Shown here: in pieces, positions 24,118 through 31,478 of the stretch | Layout of the letters: the number at the start of each line of letters is the position of its first letter | How positions within the stretch are numbered: the first letter of the stretch is position 1 | From: Lutibacter sp. | GTDB taxonomy: Bacteria; Bacteroidota; Bacteroidia; Flavobacteriales; Flavobacteriaceae | Direction of reading: 5' to 3' | DNA: 34,463 bases | Assembly (NCBI RefSeq): GCF_030692605.1 | Contig: NZ_JAUYUD010000108.1 | Coordinates: forward strand, 1 to 34,463 | Program-made: the position numbers and the translations under genes | The notes under the pieces: generated by a model | Told to the model about the DNA's origin: nothing | Database searches by the model: none | Seen by the model: the letters and a program-made list of their open reading frames with translations, nothing else

Positions 24118-24684
24118 ATGGAACCGCAAGAAAAGCCAATTGAACATTTGGAACCTGAAATAAAAAGAACGCATACTGAAGAATTAGTAGATCACTATTG
24201 GGGTAGTATTAACTACGTTTCTGGGCTTATAAAGGCTTCAGAAATTAAAGCTGGTTTAATTCTGTCGTTTTTCGGAATTGTTTTGAATTTTATATTTCAA
24301 AAATTAATGTTAGTAATCGTTAACTTTCCTAACGACATATTCCTATACATTATCTTAGGTCTTTGGTTTACTTGTACGGCACTTTCAATTTATTTTAGCA
24401 TACGTTGTTTTATACCTAGAATAGAAGCTAAATATGATAAAAACATTTTCTTTTTTGGAGATATTATTAGCAAATTTGGAAATATCCACGAATTTTCAAA
24501 AACATTTTACAGAATAAGTTTAGATGAAGAACAATTATTTGATCATTTGGGCCAGCAGATATATATTATTTCAAAAATTGCATCACTAAAGTTTAAAAAT
24601 GTGAAAAGATCATTGCAATTTATGGCATATGGGATGTTTCTATTGTTGATTGTAATTATTTATAGTTTGTTACTTACTTTATAA
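24118..24684 (+). CDS. pycTM: Pycsar-type transmembrane effector (PycTM/DUF5706)
   Basis: A 188-residue protein with membrane segments at about 44-61, 73-96 and 165-186. The family landmarks are LIKASEIKAGLILSFFG in the first helix, the FFFGDI block (111-116) after the second, and QQIYIISKIASLKFKNVKRS before the third. These match the PycTM domain of Pycsar anti-phage systems, in which a cyclase makes cCMP or cUMP on infection and the effector damages the inner membrane. Normally a cyclase gene lies next to it; here only the possible remnant at 23972-24076 is present. It may thus be an orphan, or act with a cyclase elsewhere. Confidence 0.75.
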   Translation: MEPQEKPIEHLEPEIKRTHTEELVDHYWGSINYVSGLIKASEIKAGLILSFFGIVLNFIFQKLMLVIVNFPNDIFLYIILGLWFTCTALSIYFSIRCFIPRIEAKYDKNIFFFGDIISKFGNIHEFSKTFYRISLDEEQLFDHLGQQIYIISKIASLKFKNVKRSLQFMAYGMFLLLIVIIYSLLLTL

Positions 24685-24738
24685 TGAATATATTTTTTAT
24701 TAGAAAAATTAAAAATATGCTAAAACTCTAAGAATAAC

Positions 24739-24910
24739 ATGTCAATTGGATTTTGGTTGAAGATGCTATTTCATTTTTCAGAGAAAAATACAGATAACAA
24801 GCAATATTCTAATCTCTAAACGAGCATAAATTGGGTTGAAAAAAATTTAGACTTCACTCCTATCCCATAACGAATTAGCCCTTTTAAAAATAAAATTGCT
24901 TTACCCAAAT
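24739..24910 (+). pseudogene. Decayed fragment resembling the ATP-grasp gene at 27399
   Basis: In one frame, interrupted by TAA codons at 24816 and 24868, the sequence reads NTDNKQYSNL, then TSINWVEKNLDFTPIP and RISPFKNKI. The intact ATP-grasp protein has KTKLYTNSENTISWVEKK, then LGFTSIPKKINLFKNKI at residues 57-90. The bases around 24825-24897 also align closely with 27596-27668. So this gene-poor stretch (24685-25042) holds a degenerate copy of the N-terminal part of that gene. Its outer limits are uncertain. Confidence 0.7.
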
Positions 24911-25001
24911 AACAAAATAACAGGATATTCCAGAAAGTGAAATAAGCAATATTTGGGTTGTTGAAATGACTAAAAATTAAACTTTTTTATCAATAAAATG
25001 C

Positions 25002-25009
25002 TATATTTG
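25002..25009 (+). promoter_or_regulatory. Candidate -7 promoter box TATATTTG
   Basis: TATATTTG fits TAnnTTTG exactly and lies 33 bases before the first DUF1538 start, so it probably drives the DUF1538-PII-CBS-ATP-grasp operon. The -33 TTG is not obvious. Confidence 0.5.
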
Positions 25010-25042
25010 AGAACTAATTTTTCCTAATAAAATCAAAAATTA

Positions 25043-25786
25043 ATGAAATATAAAAATTACCTTTTTATAATTCTAAATAAATTTAAAAACGCTTTTACAG
25101 ATCTTGTTCCTATTATTCTTGTTGTTGTATTTTTTCAAACAGTTGTTATTAAACAACCGTTTCCTGAATTAGCAGAAATTATTTTTGGGGTGTTATTTGT
25201 TGTAGTAGGTTTAATGCTTTTTATTGAAGGATTAGAAATTGGTTTATTTCCTATTGGAGAATCAATGGCTTATGCCTTGGCAAAAAAAGGAAGTTTATTT
25301 TGGTTGATGGTTTTTTCCTTTGCCTTAGGTTTTTCAACAACCATTGCAGAACCGGCATTAATTGCAGTTGCAAAAGAAGCTTCTGAAATTGCATCAACAG
25401 CCAATTTAATTCCGAAGGATACAGATTCTATGAACAGCTATGCAATGGGTTTACGATTATCTGTAGCTTTTTCTGTTGGTTTGGCTATTGTAATTGGTGT
25501 TTTAAGAATATTAAAAGGTTGGCCTATCTATTATTTAATTATTGGAGGTTATATTATGGTAATGTTAATGACGATAGTTGCACCAGAAGAAATAATTGGA
25601 CTCGCTTATGACGCAGGAGGTGTAACAACATCAACCATAACGGTACCATTGGTAACAGCTTTAGGTGTTGGATTGGCAAGTGTTATTAAGGGACGAAGTC
25701 CGTTAACAGATGGATTTGGTTTAATTGCGTTTGCTTCGCTTTTACCAATGATTTTTGTAATGGCATTTGGTTTATTTTGGTTTTAA
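25043..25786 (+). CDS. DUF1538 family membrane protein (first of pair)
   Basis: A 247-residue polytopic protein with about six or seven hydrophobic segments. Two family blocks stand out inside or next to the helices: [17 protein letters not shown] (about 93-109) and [20 protein letters not shown] (about 189-208), the latter followed by [20 protein letters not shown]. Polar residues in repeated helix breaks suggest an ion or solute path, but no transport substrate is known for DUF1538. The neighbouring gene is a full paralogue; in other genomes such pairs can be fused, as I recall. The gene leads an operon with PII-like and CBS proteins. Confidence 0.88.
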   Translation: MKYKNYLFIILNKFKNAFTDLVPIILVVVFFQTVVIKQPFPELAEIIFGVLFVVVGLMLFIEGLEIGLFPIGESMAYALAKKGSLFWLMVFSFALGFSTTIAEPALIAVAKEASEIASTANLIPKDTDSMNSYAMGLRLSVAFSVGLAIVIGVLRILKGWPIYYLIIGGYIMVMLMTIVAPEEIIGLAYDAGGVTTSTITVPLVTALGVGLASVIKGRSPLTDGFGLIAFASLLPMIFVMAFGLFWF

Positions 25787-25803
25787 TTAAACATTAGTTA
25801 ACT

Positions 25804-26586
25804 ATGTTCGATTTTATTAAAGATTTTATTTTAATTTTTCTCTACACAATACTAGATGTTTTACCAATATTAGTATTGATACTCTTTTTTCAATTAATAA
25901 TATTAAAACAACCTATTCCACATCTAAAAAGAGTGATTTTAGGAGGCTTTTATGTAGTTATAGGATTGGCTTTATTTTTAATGGGATTAGAAAAAGCACT
26001 TTTTCCAATTGGTAAAATAATGGCTTCTCAATTATCTGATCCCCTTTTTATTGGAGCAAATGGAAGTGAGTTAACAAATTGGGCAAATTATTATTGGATA
26101 TACATATTTGCTGCATTAATTGGGTTTGCAACTACAATTGCAGAACCTTCTCTAATTGCAGTAGCCTTAAAAGCAGGTGAAGTTTCAGCAGGAACTATTA
26201 GTCCTTGGGGACTACGTATTACCGTTGCTATTGGAGTTGCAATGGCTTTAGCTTTAGGAACTTTTAGAATAGTAACTGGAACACCACTTTACATTTATAT
26301 TTTAGTTGGCTACGTTATAGTAATTATACAAACTATTTTTGCCCCAAAACAACTTATAGCTTTGGCATATGATTCAGGAGGTGTTACAACTTCAACGGTA
26401 ACAGTACCAATTGTAGCAGCCCTTGGATTAGGATTATCTAGCGCAGTGCCTGGAAGAAATCCTGCAATAGATGGATTCGGCCTTATTGCATTTGCAAGTC
26501 TATTTCCTATTATTACCGTTTTGGGTTATGCACAAATTATGGAATTAAAAACTCGATTTACAAACATAAAAACAACAAAACAATGA
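25804..26586 (+). CDS. DUF1538 family membrane protein (second of pair)
   Basis: A 260-residue paralogue of the upstream gene with the same topology and blocks: FATTIAEPSLIAVALKAGEV (about 105-124), LAYDSGGVTTSTVTVPIVAA (about 194-213) and [13 protein letters not shown]. It has an extra loop around 75-90 (DPLFIGANGSELTNW). The two probably form a heterodimer in the inner membrane. It starts 17 bases after the first gene, and its stop codon overlaps the start of the PII gene (ATGA), so membrane protein and PII protein are made in a coupled way. Confidence 0.88.
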   Translation: MFDFIKDFILIFLYTILDVLPILVLILFFQLIILKQPIPHLKRVILGGFYVVIGLALFLMGLEKALFPIGKIMASQLSDPLFIGANGSELTNWANYYWIYIFAALIGFATTIAEPSLIAVALKAGEVSAGTISPWGLRITVAIGVAMALALGTFRIVTGTPLYIYILVGYVIVIIQTIFAPKQLIALAYDSGGVTTSTVTVPIVAALGLGLSSAVPGRNPAIDGFGLIAFASLFPIITVLGYAQIMELKTRFTNIKTTKQ

Positions 26587-26930
26587 AATTTAAATTAATT
26601 ATGACTTTCATTAAACCTAACATTACAGATAATGTTGTGGATGCAATGAAAAAAGCAGGAGCTACAGGAGCCACTATTATTCCAGCAAGAGGTACTGGAA
26701 TACATGAAGCAAAGTCGTTTTTTGGACTTAGCATTGAAGATCAAACCGATATTGTTGTTTTTCTGGTTGAAGAACATGTAGTTGAAAATTTAATGAATGT
26801 TATTAAAAAAGCTGGTAAATTCGATCAACCAGGAACAGGAATTGCCTTTGTTCTGCCTATTGAACATGTTGCAGGATTGGAAAGTCAAATGAAAATATTC
26901 AAAGATCAGGCACGTGATCAGTACTTTTAA
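26583..26930 (+). CDS. PII-like signalling protein with altered T-loop
   Basis: A 115-residue protein of the PII fold (MKFKLIMTFIKPNITDNVVD, then TGATIIPARGTG, the VVFLVEEHVVENLMNVIKKA strand-helix and GTGIAFVLPIEHV). In classic GlnB/GlnK the T-loop carries a uridylylated Tyr; here the loop (IHEAKSFFGLSIEDQTD, about 40-56) is about six residues shorter and has no Tyr. The B-loop TGKxGDGK is changed to AGKFDQPGTG. It therefore probably senses a nucleotide by a different mode and gates the two DUF1538 proteins. The start overlaps the DUF1538 stop by four bases. Confidence 0.88.
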   Translation: MKFKLIMTFIKPNITDNVVDAMKKAGATGATIIPARGTGIHEAKSFFGLSIEDQTDIVVFLVEEHVVENLMNVIKKAGKFDQPGTGIAFVLPIEHVAGLESQMKIFKDQARDQYF

Positions 26931-26960
26931 CTAAATATTAATCTCTTAAAATAATATATA

Positions 26961-27362
26961 ATGATTTTAAAAAGAAGTTACCAAAGCGCAAAAGACGTTA
27001 TGAAGAAAAAAGCCATTTTTATTGATGGCATGGCAACTGCTAAAGAAGCTGTTGAATTAATGAGAAAAGAACAAGTTGAAGTTCTTATTGTAAAAAAAAG
27101 AAATGAACTTGATGTTTACGGAATTGTAATAGTTCACGATTTTATTAAAGGTGTAATTATTCCCGACAAAACTTCACAAGAAGTTAACGTTTTTGAAATT
27201 ATGACAAAACCGGTTATTAGTGTTCCAGCAAGTATGGATGTACATTACGTAGCAAATTTATTTATGAAAATTGGTATTCGTGTAGCACCCGTGGAAGAAA
27301 ATGGAGAACTAATTGGAATAATCTCTTTAAACGATTTAGTATTGGACAATATGTTATTTTAA
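26961..27362 (+). CDS. Tandem CBS-domain protein
   Basis: A 133-residue cytosolic protein made of two CBS motifs: about 10-65 (SAKDVMKKKAIFIDGMATAK, then VLIVKKRNELDVYGIVIVHD) and about 74-131 (VFEIMTKPVISVPASMDVHY, then VAPVEENGELIGIISLNDLV). Such Bateman modules bind adenosine nucleotides or S-adenosylmethionine and regulate channels, transporters and enzymes. Between a PII-like gene (30-bp gap) and an ATP-grasp gene (36-bp gap), it probably gives the DUF1538 membrane pair a second nucleotide input. Confidence 0.9.
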   Translation: MILKRSYQSAKDVMKKKAIFIDGMATAKEAVELMRKEQVEVLIVKKRNELDVYGIVIVHDFIKGVIIPDKTSQEVNVFEIMTKPVISVPASMDVHYVANLFMKIGIRVAPVEENGELIGIISLNDLVLDNMLF

Positions 27363-27398
27363 CAATTAAATTAAAAATTTCTAAATAAATATTTTTAA

Positions 27399-28571
27399 AT
27401 GATATTAATTGACAAACCCTACGTTTCAGACTTTTTAATTGAAACAATTAAAAAAAATAATTTTCAAATAGTTGATACTGAATCTGCTAAATCGCTAATT
27501 AATGATGAAAGCTTAAATTGGATATCCGAAAAAGAAGCTGTTCAGCAATTGAAAGAGAATTCAAAAACAAAGCTTTACACAAATTCTGAAAACACCATAA
27601 GTTGGGTTGAAAAAAAGTTAGGCTTTACTTCTATTCCTAAGAAAATTAATCTGTTTAAAAATAAAATTAAATTTAGAGAATTATTAAAAGACATCTTTCC
27701 AAATTATTTTTTTAAAGGCGTAAAATTTGAAAATTTAGATTCTATTTCAACTAAAGATCTTCATTTTCCATTAATTATAAAACCCGCTGTTGGTTTTTTT
27801 AGTTTAGGTGTTCATAAAATAGATGAACCACACGAATGGAATGAAATAGTAACCAAACTAAAAGCTGAATTCACTCAAATTCAATCATTATTTCCAAAAG
27901 AAGTAGTTGACACCACCTATTTTATTATTGAAGAATGTATTGAAGGAGCCGAATATGCCATTGATTGTTATTACAATAATGAAGGAGAACCAGTAATTTT
28001 GAATAGTATGCTTCATGTTTTTTCTTCTGGTAAAGATGTTAGCGACAGGGTTTATACCAGTTCTAAAAATAGTATTGAAACTACTATAAAAAATGTTGAA
28101 AAATTATTGAAAATTATTGGTAAAAAAGCCAATCTTATTAATTTCCCAATGCACATTGAAGTTAGAATCACCACTGAAGGTATTGTAATCCCAATTGAAG
28201 TAAATCCACTTCGTTTTGGTGGTTTATGTACAACGGGAGATCTTTCTTGGTTTGCTTATGGCTTTAATTCTTACGAATATTTTCTAAATAACAAAAAACC
28301 TAACTGGGAAGAAATTTTAAAGAGTAAAAAAGATAAATTATATAGTATTGTTTTGTTAAACAATAACTCTGGCTATTTACCCTCAGAAATTGAGTCATTT
28401 AACTATGAATTAGTATTAAAAGATTTTGAAAACCCATTAAGTTTGAGGAAATTTGATTTTAATGAATATCCAATTTTTGGAATTTTATTTACTGAAACTT
28501 CTGTTGGGAATGAGGATGAATTAAGCAAAATTTTAACCAGTAACTTAATAAAATATTTAACAATTAAATAA
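27399..28571 (+). CDS. ATP-grasp domain protein
   Basis: A 390-residue protein. The ATP-grasp core is visible as FPLIIKPAVGFFSLGVHKI (about 126-144, ATP-binding Lys in IIKP and the following loop), FIIEECIEGAEYAIDCYY (about 176-193) and the metal-binding HIEVRITTEGIVIPIEVNPL. ATP-grasp enzymes join a carboxylate to an amine through an acyl-phosphate; the substrate is not apparent. It is the last gene of the DUF1538-PII-CBS set. A degenerate copy of residues about 57-90 lies at 24739-24910, upstream of the same operon. Confidence 0.87.
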   Translation: MILIDKPYVSDFLIETIKKNNFQIVDTESAKSLINDESLNWISEKEAVQQLKENSKTKLYTNSENTISWVEKKLGFTSIPKKINLFKNKIKFRELLKDIFPNYFFKGVKFENLDSISTKDLHFPLIIKPAVGFFSLGVHKIDEPHEWNEIVTKLKAEFTQIQSLFPKEVVDTTYFIIEECIEGAEYAIDCYYNNEGEPVILNSMLHVFSSGKDVSDRVYTSSKNSIETTIKNVEKLLKIIGKKANLINFPMHIEVRITTEGIVIPIEVNPLRFGGLCTTGDLSWFAYGFNSYEYFLNNKKPNWEEILKSKKDKLYSIVLLNNNSGYLPSEIESFNYELVLKDFENPLSLRKFDFNEYPIFGILFTETSVGNEDELSKILTSNLIKYLTIK

Positions 28572-28616
28572 CACAAAAATCAATCATTTATAATAATTTA
28601 TTGTCAGCTTATAATG

Positions 28617-28624
28617 TATTTTTG
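28617..28624 (+). promoter_or_regulatory. Candidate -7 promoter box TATTTTTG
   Basis: TATTTTTG matches TAnnTTTG and lies 23 bases before the ATG of the small lipoprotein, giving a short leader. It would start a unit of its own for the lipoprotein and zinc-ribbon genes. Confidence 0.5.
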
Positions 28625-28647
28625 AGAAAAATAAACCAAACATAAAA

Positions 28648-28914
28648 ATGAATACAAAAGCATTGTATTTCTTGTTATTTTTATCTATTATTTTATTAAG
28701 TTCTTGTAGTAATACTAGTAACAAAATAGATAATAGTTTAAATAAAATTGATTCGACTCTTAATGTAGGTTTAGAAAAAATTGAAAATTTAGACTCTTTA
28801 GTCATTTCTAAAGACCAAAACTTAAAAAAAGCTGATTCATTAGTTAAAAAAACAACTTCTAAATTAGACTCTATTAAAAAGAAGGGCGAATCTCTTATTA
28901 ATATCTTTAACTAA
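28648..28914 (+). CDS. Small coiled-coil lipoprotein
   Basis: An 88-residue lipoprotein (LLSSC, lipid Cys20). The mature 69 residues form one amphipathic helix with a regular pattern of hydrophobic positions (IDNSLNKIDSTLNVGLEKIE, NLDSLVISKD, SLVKKTTSKLDSIKKKG), so a coiled coil is likely, similar in size to Lpp-like or trimming lipoproteins. It has no C-terminal Lys-Arg or Lys-Tyr pair for peptidoglycan attachment. The function is unknown. The zinc-ribbon gene starts 20 bases downstream. Confidence 0.72.
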   Translation: MNTKALYFLLFLSIILLSSCSNTSNKIDNSLNKIDSTLNVGLEKIENLDSLVISKDQNLKKADSLVKKTTSKLDSIKKKGESLINIFN

Positions 28915-28934
28915 AAATTTAAAACATTATAATT

Positions 28935-29189
28935 ATGAAATGTCCAAATTGTGCAAACATAGATTTAGTAATGGCAGAGCGCCAAGGAATTGAAATTGAT
29001 TATTGCCCAACGTGCAGAGGTGTTTGGTTAGACAGAGGTGAGTTAGATAAAATTATTGAAAAAGCTACTGTAACCGAAAATAAACCTAATGAAACTTTTT
29101 CACAAACTTCTCATTCTGACAGAGGATACAGTAATCAAGGCGGATACAAAAAGAAACCTAAACACTGGTTAACCGAATTATTTGACTAA
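28935..29189 (+). CDS. TFIIB-type zinc-ribbon protein
   Basis: An 84-residue protein. CPNC (Cys3, Cys6) and CPTC (Cys24, Cys27) form one zinc ribbon, followed by the family-typical RGVWLDRGELDKIIEKA; this is the zf-TFIIB bacterial domain. A low-complexity Gly/Ser/Asn linker (about 54-76) leads to KPKHWLTELFD at the C-terminus, a common end in these proteins. Bacterial members are not known transcription factors; the role is unclear. A strong terminator follows at 29214-29252. Confidence 0.88.
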   Translation: MKCPNCANIDLVMAERQGIEIDYCPTCRGVWLDRGELDKIIEKATVTENKPNETFSQTSHSDRGYSNQGGYKKKPKHWLTELFD

Positions 29190-29213
29190 AAAACATTTAT
29201 ATTCTATTTTAAT

Positions 29214-29252
29214 CCCTGTTTTTAACGCTCAATTGTTTAAAAACAGGGTTTT
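29214..29252 (+). terminator. Rho-independent terminator
   Basis: CCCTGTTTTTAA (29214-29225) pairs perfectly with TTAAAAACAGGG (29237-29248), a 12-bp stem followed by TTTTCC. It ends the zinc-ribbon transcript before the antiporter gene. Confidence 0.85.
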
Positions 29253-29313
29253 CCTTTATAAAAAAAATCCTATTTCATTCTTTATTTAAATTATTAAAAT
29301 ATAATTTTTATCC

Positions 29314-29321
29314 TATATTTG
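29314..29321 (+). promoter_or_regulatory. Candidate -7 promoter box TATATTTG
   Basis: TATATTTG lies 34 bases before the antiporter start at 29356 and directly follows the terminator at 29214-29252, a plausible promoter position. Confidence 0.5.
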
Positions 29322-29355
29322 CACTCGTTTTATTTTGACTAAAAATTAAAAAAAA

Positions 29356-30276
29356 TTGGAAATATTAATAAACTCATTAATTATTATTGCAAGCATTGTA
29401 GCAATATCTAAAGGTGCAATTTGGCTTGTAGATTCTGCCGTTCGAATTTCAAAAAAAATTAGGAATTTCAAAATTAATTATTGGTTTAACTGTAGTTGCA
29501 ATGGGTACATCTGCACCCGAATTTATGGTAACCATAATTGCGGCAATGAATGGACAAAGTGATATTTCTGTTGGAAATATTGTAGGGTCTAACATTTTTA
29601 ACTTAGGCTTTATTTTAGGAGGAACCGCCATTATTAGAAGTTTAGGAACAAACAAGTTGTTAGTTTACAGGGATGGTTCTTTTCTTTTCTTTGGTACTAC
29701 GCTACTCCTCATATTTTTATGGGATTTAAAATTAGAGCATTTTGAAGGGTACATTTTAATGGCTATGTTATTTGTTTACATAGGATATTTATACTTTAAA
29801 AAAGACAAGTTGAAATTGAAAGTGAAGACTTAGATTTCAAATGGTTTGATTCATTTATTTTAATTGGTAGTATGGCATTGGTAATTGGCGGTTCTCATTT
29901 TTTAGTAGATTCTGCTACCATTTTAGCAAGAATCATGGGAGTTTCTGACTGGGTTATTGGTGCAACTATTGTTGCTGCAGGTACTTCTGCCCCTGAACTT
30001 GCAACATCTATTGCTGCAGCACTTAAAGGAAGACATGGATTATCTATTGGAAACTTAATTGGTAGCGATATTTTTAACATGTTTGGTGTTTTAGGATTAG
30101 CGGCAATTTTAAAAGAATTACCAGTAGATATTGAGGCGCAACCTAATATGATTATGCTATTAATTATGATTGGAATTGTGCTAGTTTTTATGAGAACTGG
30201 ATGGCGAATTTCAAGAGTTGAAGGAGCAATTCTATTTCTAATTGGTTTAAGTCGATGGATTTTTAGTTTTTTATAA
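29356..30276 (+). pseudogene. Ca2+/cation antiporter (CaCA family), two compensating frameshifts
   Basis: Three reading-frame pieces make one CaCA exchanger. The first alpha repeat (GTSAPEFMVTIIAAMNGQSD, then VGNIVGSNIFNLGFILGG) is in frame 2 and the second (AAGTSAPELATSIAAALKG, IGNLIGSDIFNMFGVLG) in frame 1. Taking one A out of the A8 run at 29451-29458 restores SKKLGISKLIIGLTVV, and adding one A near 29798-29808 restores the link into EIESEDLDFKWF. The repaired protein has 306 residues with about ten membrane helices, normal for the family. The start is TTG at 29356. Both shifts lie in A tracts, so sequencing error is possible. The 3' end overlaps the convergent hydrolase gene by 14 bases. 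Confidence 0.87.
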
Positions 30277-31024
30277 CCAAACCATCATAAGCTAAAAACA
30301 CATTATTTGGCAATATTTTTTCCACTTCTGCATGAAACCCTAAGTAATGGCTAATATGAGTTAAATAGGCCTTTTTGGGACTAATTATTTCAATCAACTC
30401 CATCGCTTCCACTAAATTTAAATGAGATCTATGCGGTTTTATTCGTATAGCACTCAATATTAGAATATCTAACTTTTGAAGTTTAAGTAATTCAACTTCT
30501 TCAATTGTTTTCACATCTGTTAAATATGCTATATTTCCAAATCGATATCCAAATATTTTTAAATTATAATGGGAAATTTTAATAGGAATCACGTTCAAAT
30601 TATGCAATAAAAAAGGTTGGTTTTTAATTAAATTTTGAACTATACTTGGTGCTCCTGGATACTTATTTTTATTGCTAAAAATATACTCGAATCTTGATGC
30701 TAAATTCTTCAATACTCTTTTCTGAGCATATATTGGTACAGCTCCTAATTGAAAACTAAAAGGTCTTAAGTCGTCTAAACCAGCTGTATGGTCTGCATGC
30801 TCATGTGTAAACAAAACACCATCTATTTTAGTTACTTTTGCGCGCAACATTTGATACCTGAAATCCGGTCCACAATCTACAACATAACAATAAGTATCCC
30901 ATTCAACCATAACAGAAACTCGAAGGCGTCTATCACGTGCATCTTCTGATAGACAGACGGGATGATTACAATTTATAACAGGGATTCCCTGTGAAGTACC
31001 AGTTCCTAAAAAAGTTAGTTTCAT
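30263..31024 (-). CDS. MBL-fold metallohydrolase (PhnP-like)
   Basis: A cytosolic metallo-beta-lactamase-fold hydrolase, 253 residues from the ATG at 31024. The start MKLTFLGTGTSQGIPVINC, then CLSEDARDRRLRVS and VDCGPDFRYQML, is characteristic of the PhnP-like subgroup. HEHADH is the metal motif, and THISHYLGFH supplies later ligands. These enzymes are phosphodiesterases or nucleases; the substrate is unknown. An ATG two codons upstream (31030) is also possible, but 31024 matches the family start and leaves a more usable leader after the promoter box at 31041-31048. It converges with the antiporter gene, overlapping it by 14 bases. Confidence 0.9.
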   Translation of the reverse strand: MKLTFLGTGTSQGIPVINCNHPVCLSEDARDRRLRVSVMVEWDTYCYVVDCGPDFRYQMLRAKVTKIDGVLFTHEHADHTAGLDDLRPFSFQLGAVPIYAQKRVLKNLASRFEYIFSNKNKYPGAPSIVQNLIKNQPFLLHNLNVIPIKISHYNLKIFGYRFGNIAYLTDVKTIEEVELLKLQKLDILILSAIRIKPHRSHLNLVEAMELIEIISPKKAYLTHISHYLGFHAEVEKILPNNVFLAYDGLVIKN

Positions 31025-31040
31025 TTTCATTATTTTTTAT

Positions 31041-31048
31041 CAAAAGTA
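31041..31048 (-). promoter_or_regulatory. Candidate -7 promoter box TACTTTTG (minus strand)
   Basis: Read on the minus strand these bases are TACTTTTG, a match to TAnnTTTG, 16 bases before the preferred ATG of the MBL-fold gene. The short leader is usual for this phylum. Confidence 0.45.
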
Positions 31049-31237
31049 CTTGTTTATTATAATTAATTAAACAAAACATCAATCATTCATTTTACATATT
31101 TAATAAATATACAGCTATAATTATACTTTATTAATATTTAATTTAATAAATTTTACGTATTTAGAAATAATATTCACAATAATGTACAATCTGTTAAAAA
31201 TATGATTTTTATCAACCTAAATAGATGATTAATTCTT

Positions 31238-31245
31238 TACTTTTG
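31238..31245 (+). promoter_or_regulatory. Candidate -7 promoter box TACTTTTG (pnt operon)
   Basis: TACTTTTG lies 23 bases before the TTG start of the small membrane protein that leads into pntA, and probably drives the whole transhydrogenase operon. Confidence 0.5.
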
Positions 31246-31268
31246 TCGCATATTTTAAAAAAGCAAAA

Positions 31269-31478
31269 TTGAAAGATTGTAAATCAGCCCTATTTACCTT
31301 TTTAAACGTAATTATAATTGCATTTTGTATACTTTATTTTATACAAAATGAAAATTTATATACTATTAAAACTAGCTTTGTAGCTGGTTTTATTTTTTTA
31401 TCTATAATTAGATTATTCCAAAACAATAAATTAAATATTCTAACTAATTTTATACATCATAAAAACATAAATATATGA
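31269..31478 (+). CDS. Small membrane protein leading the transhydrogenase operon
   Basis: A 69-residue protein with two hydrophobic segments (about 9-25 and 33-46) separated by a short polar loop (QNENLYTIKTS), and a His/Asn-rich tail (NNKLNILTNFIHHKN). I do not recognise the family. The start is TTG at 31269, an unusual codon, but the stop overlaps the pntA start as ATGA and a promoter box lies just upstream. Both support real, coupled translation. It may be a leader peptide that controls the operon or an accessory membrane protein. Confidence 0.5.
   Translation: MKDCKSALFTFLNVIIIAFCILYFIQNENLYTIKTSFVAGFIFLSIIRLFQNNKLNILTNFIHHKNINI

Noticed and set aside
24947-24981. Short frame DIPESEISNIWVVEMTKN as the end of another lost gene
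   Set aside because: It looks protein-like but is under 20 residues, follows a stop codon, and lies in AT-rich DNA next to the ATP-grasp fragment. This is too little to call.
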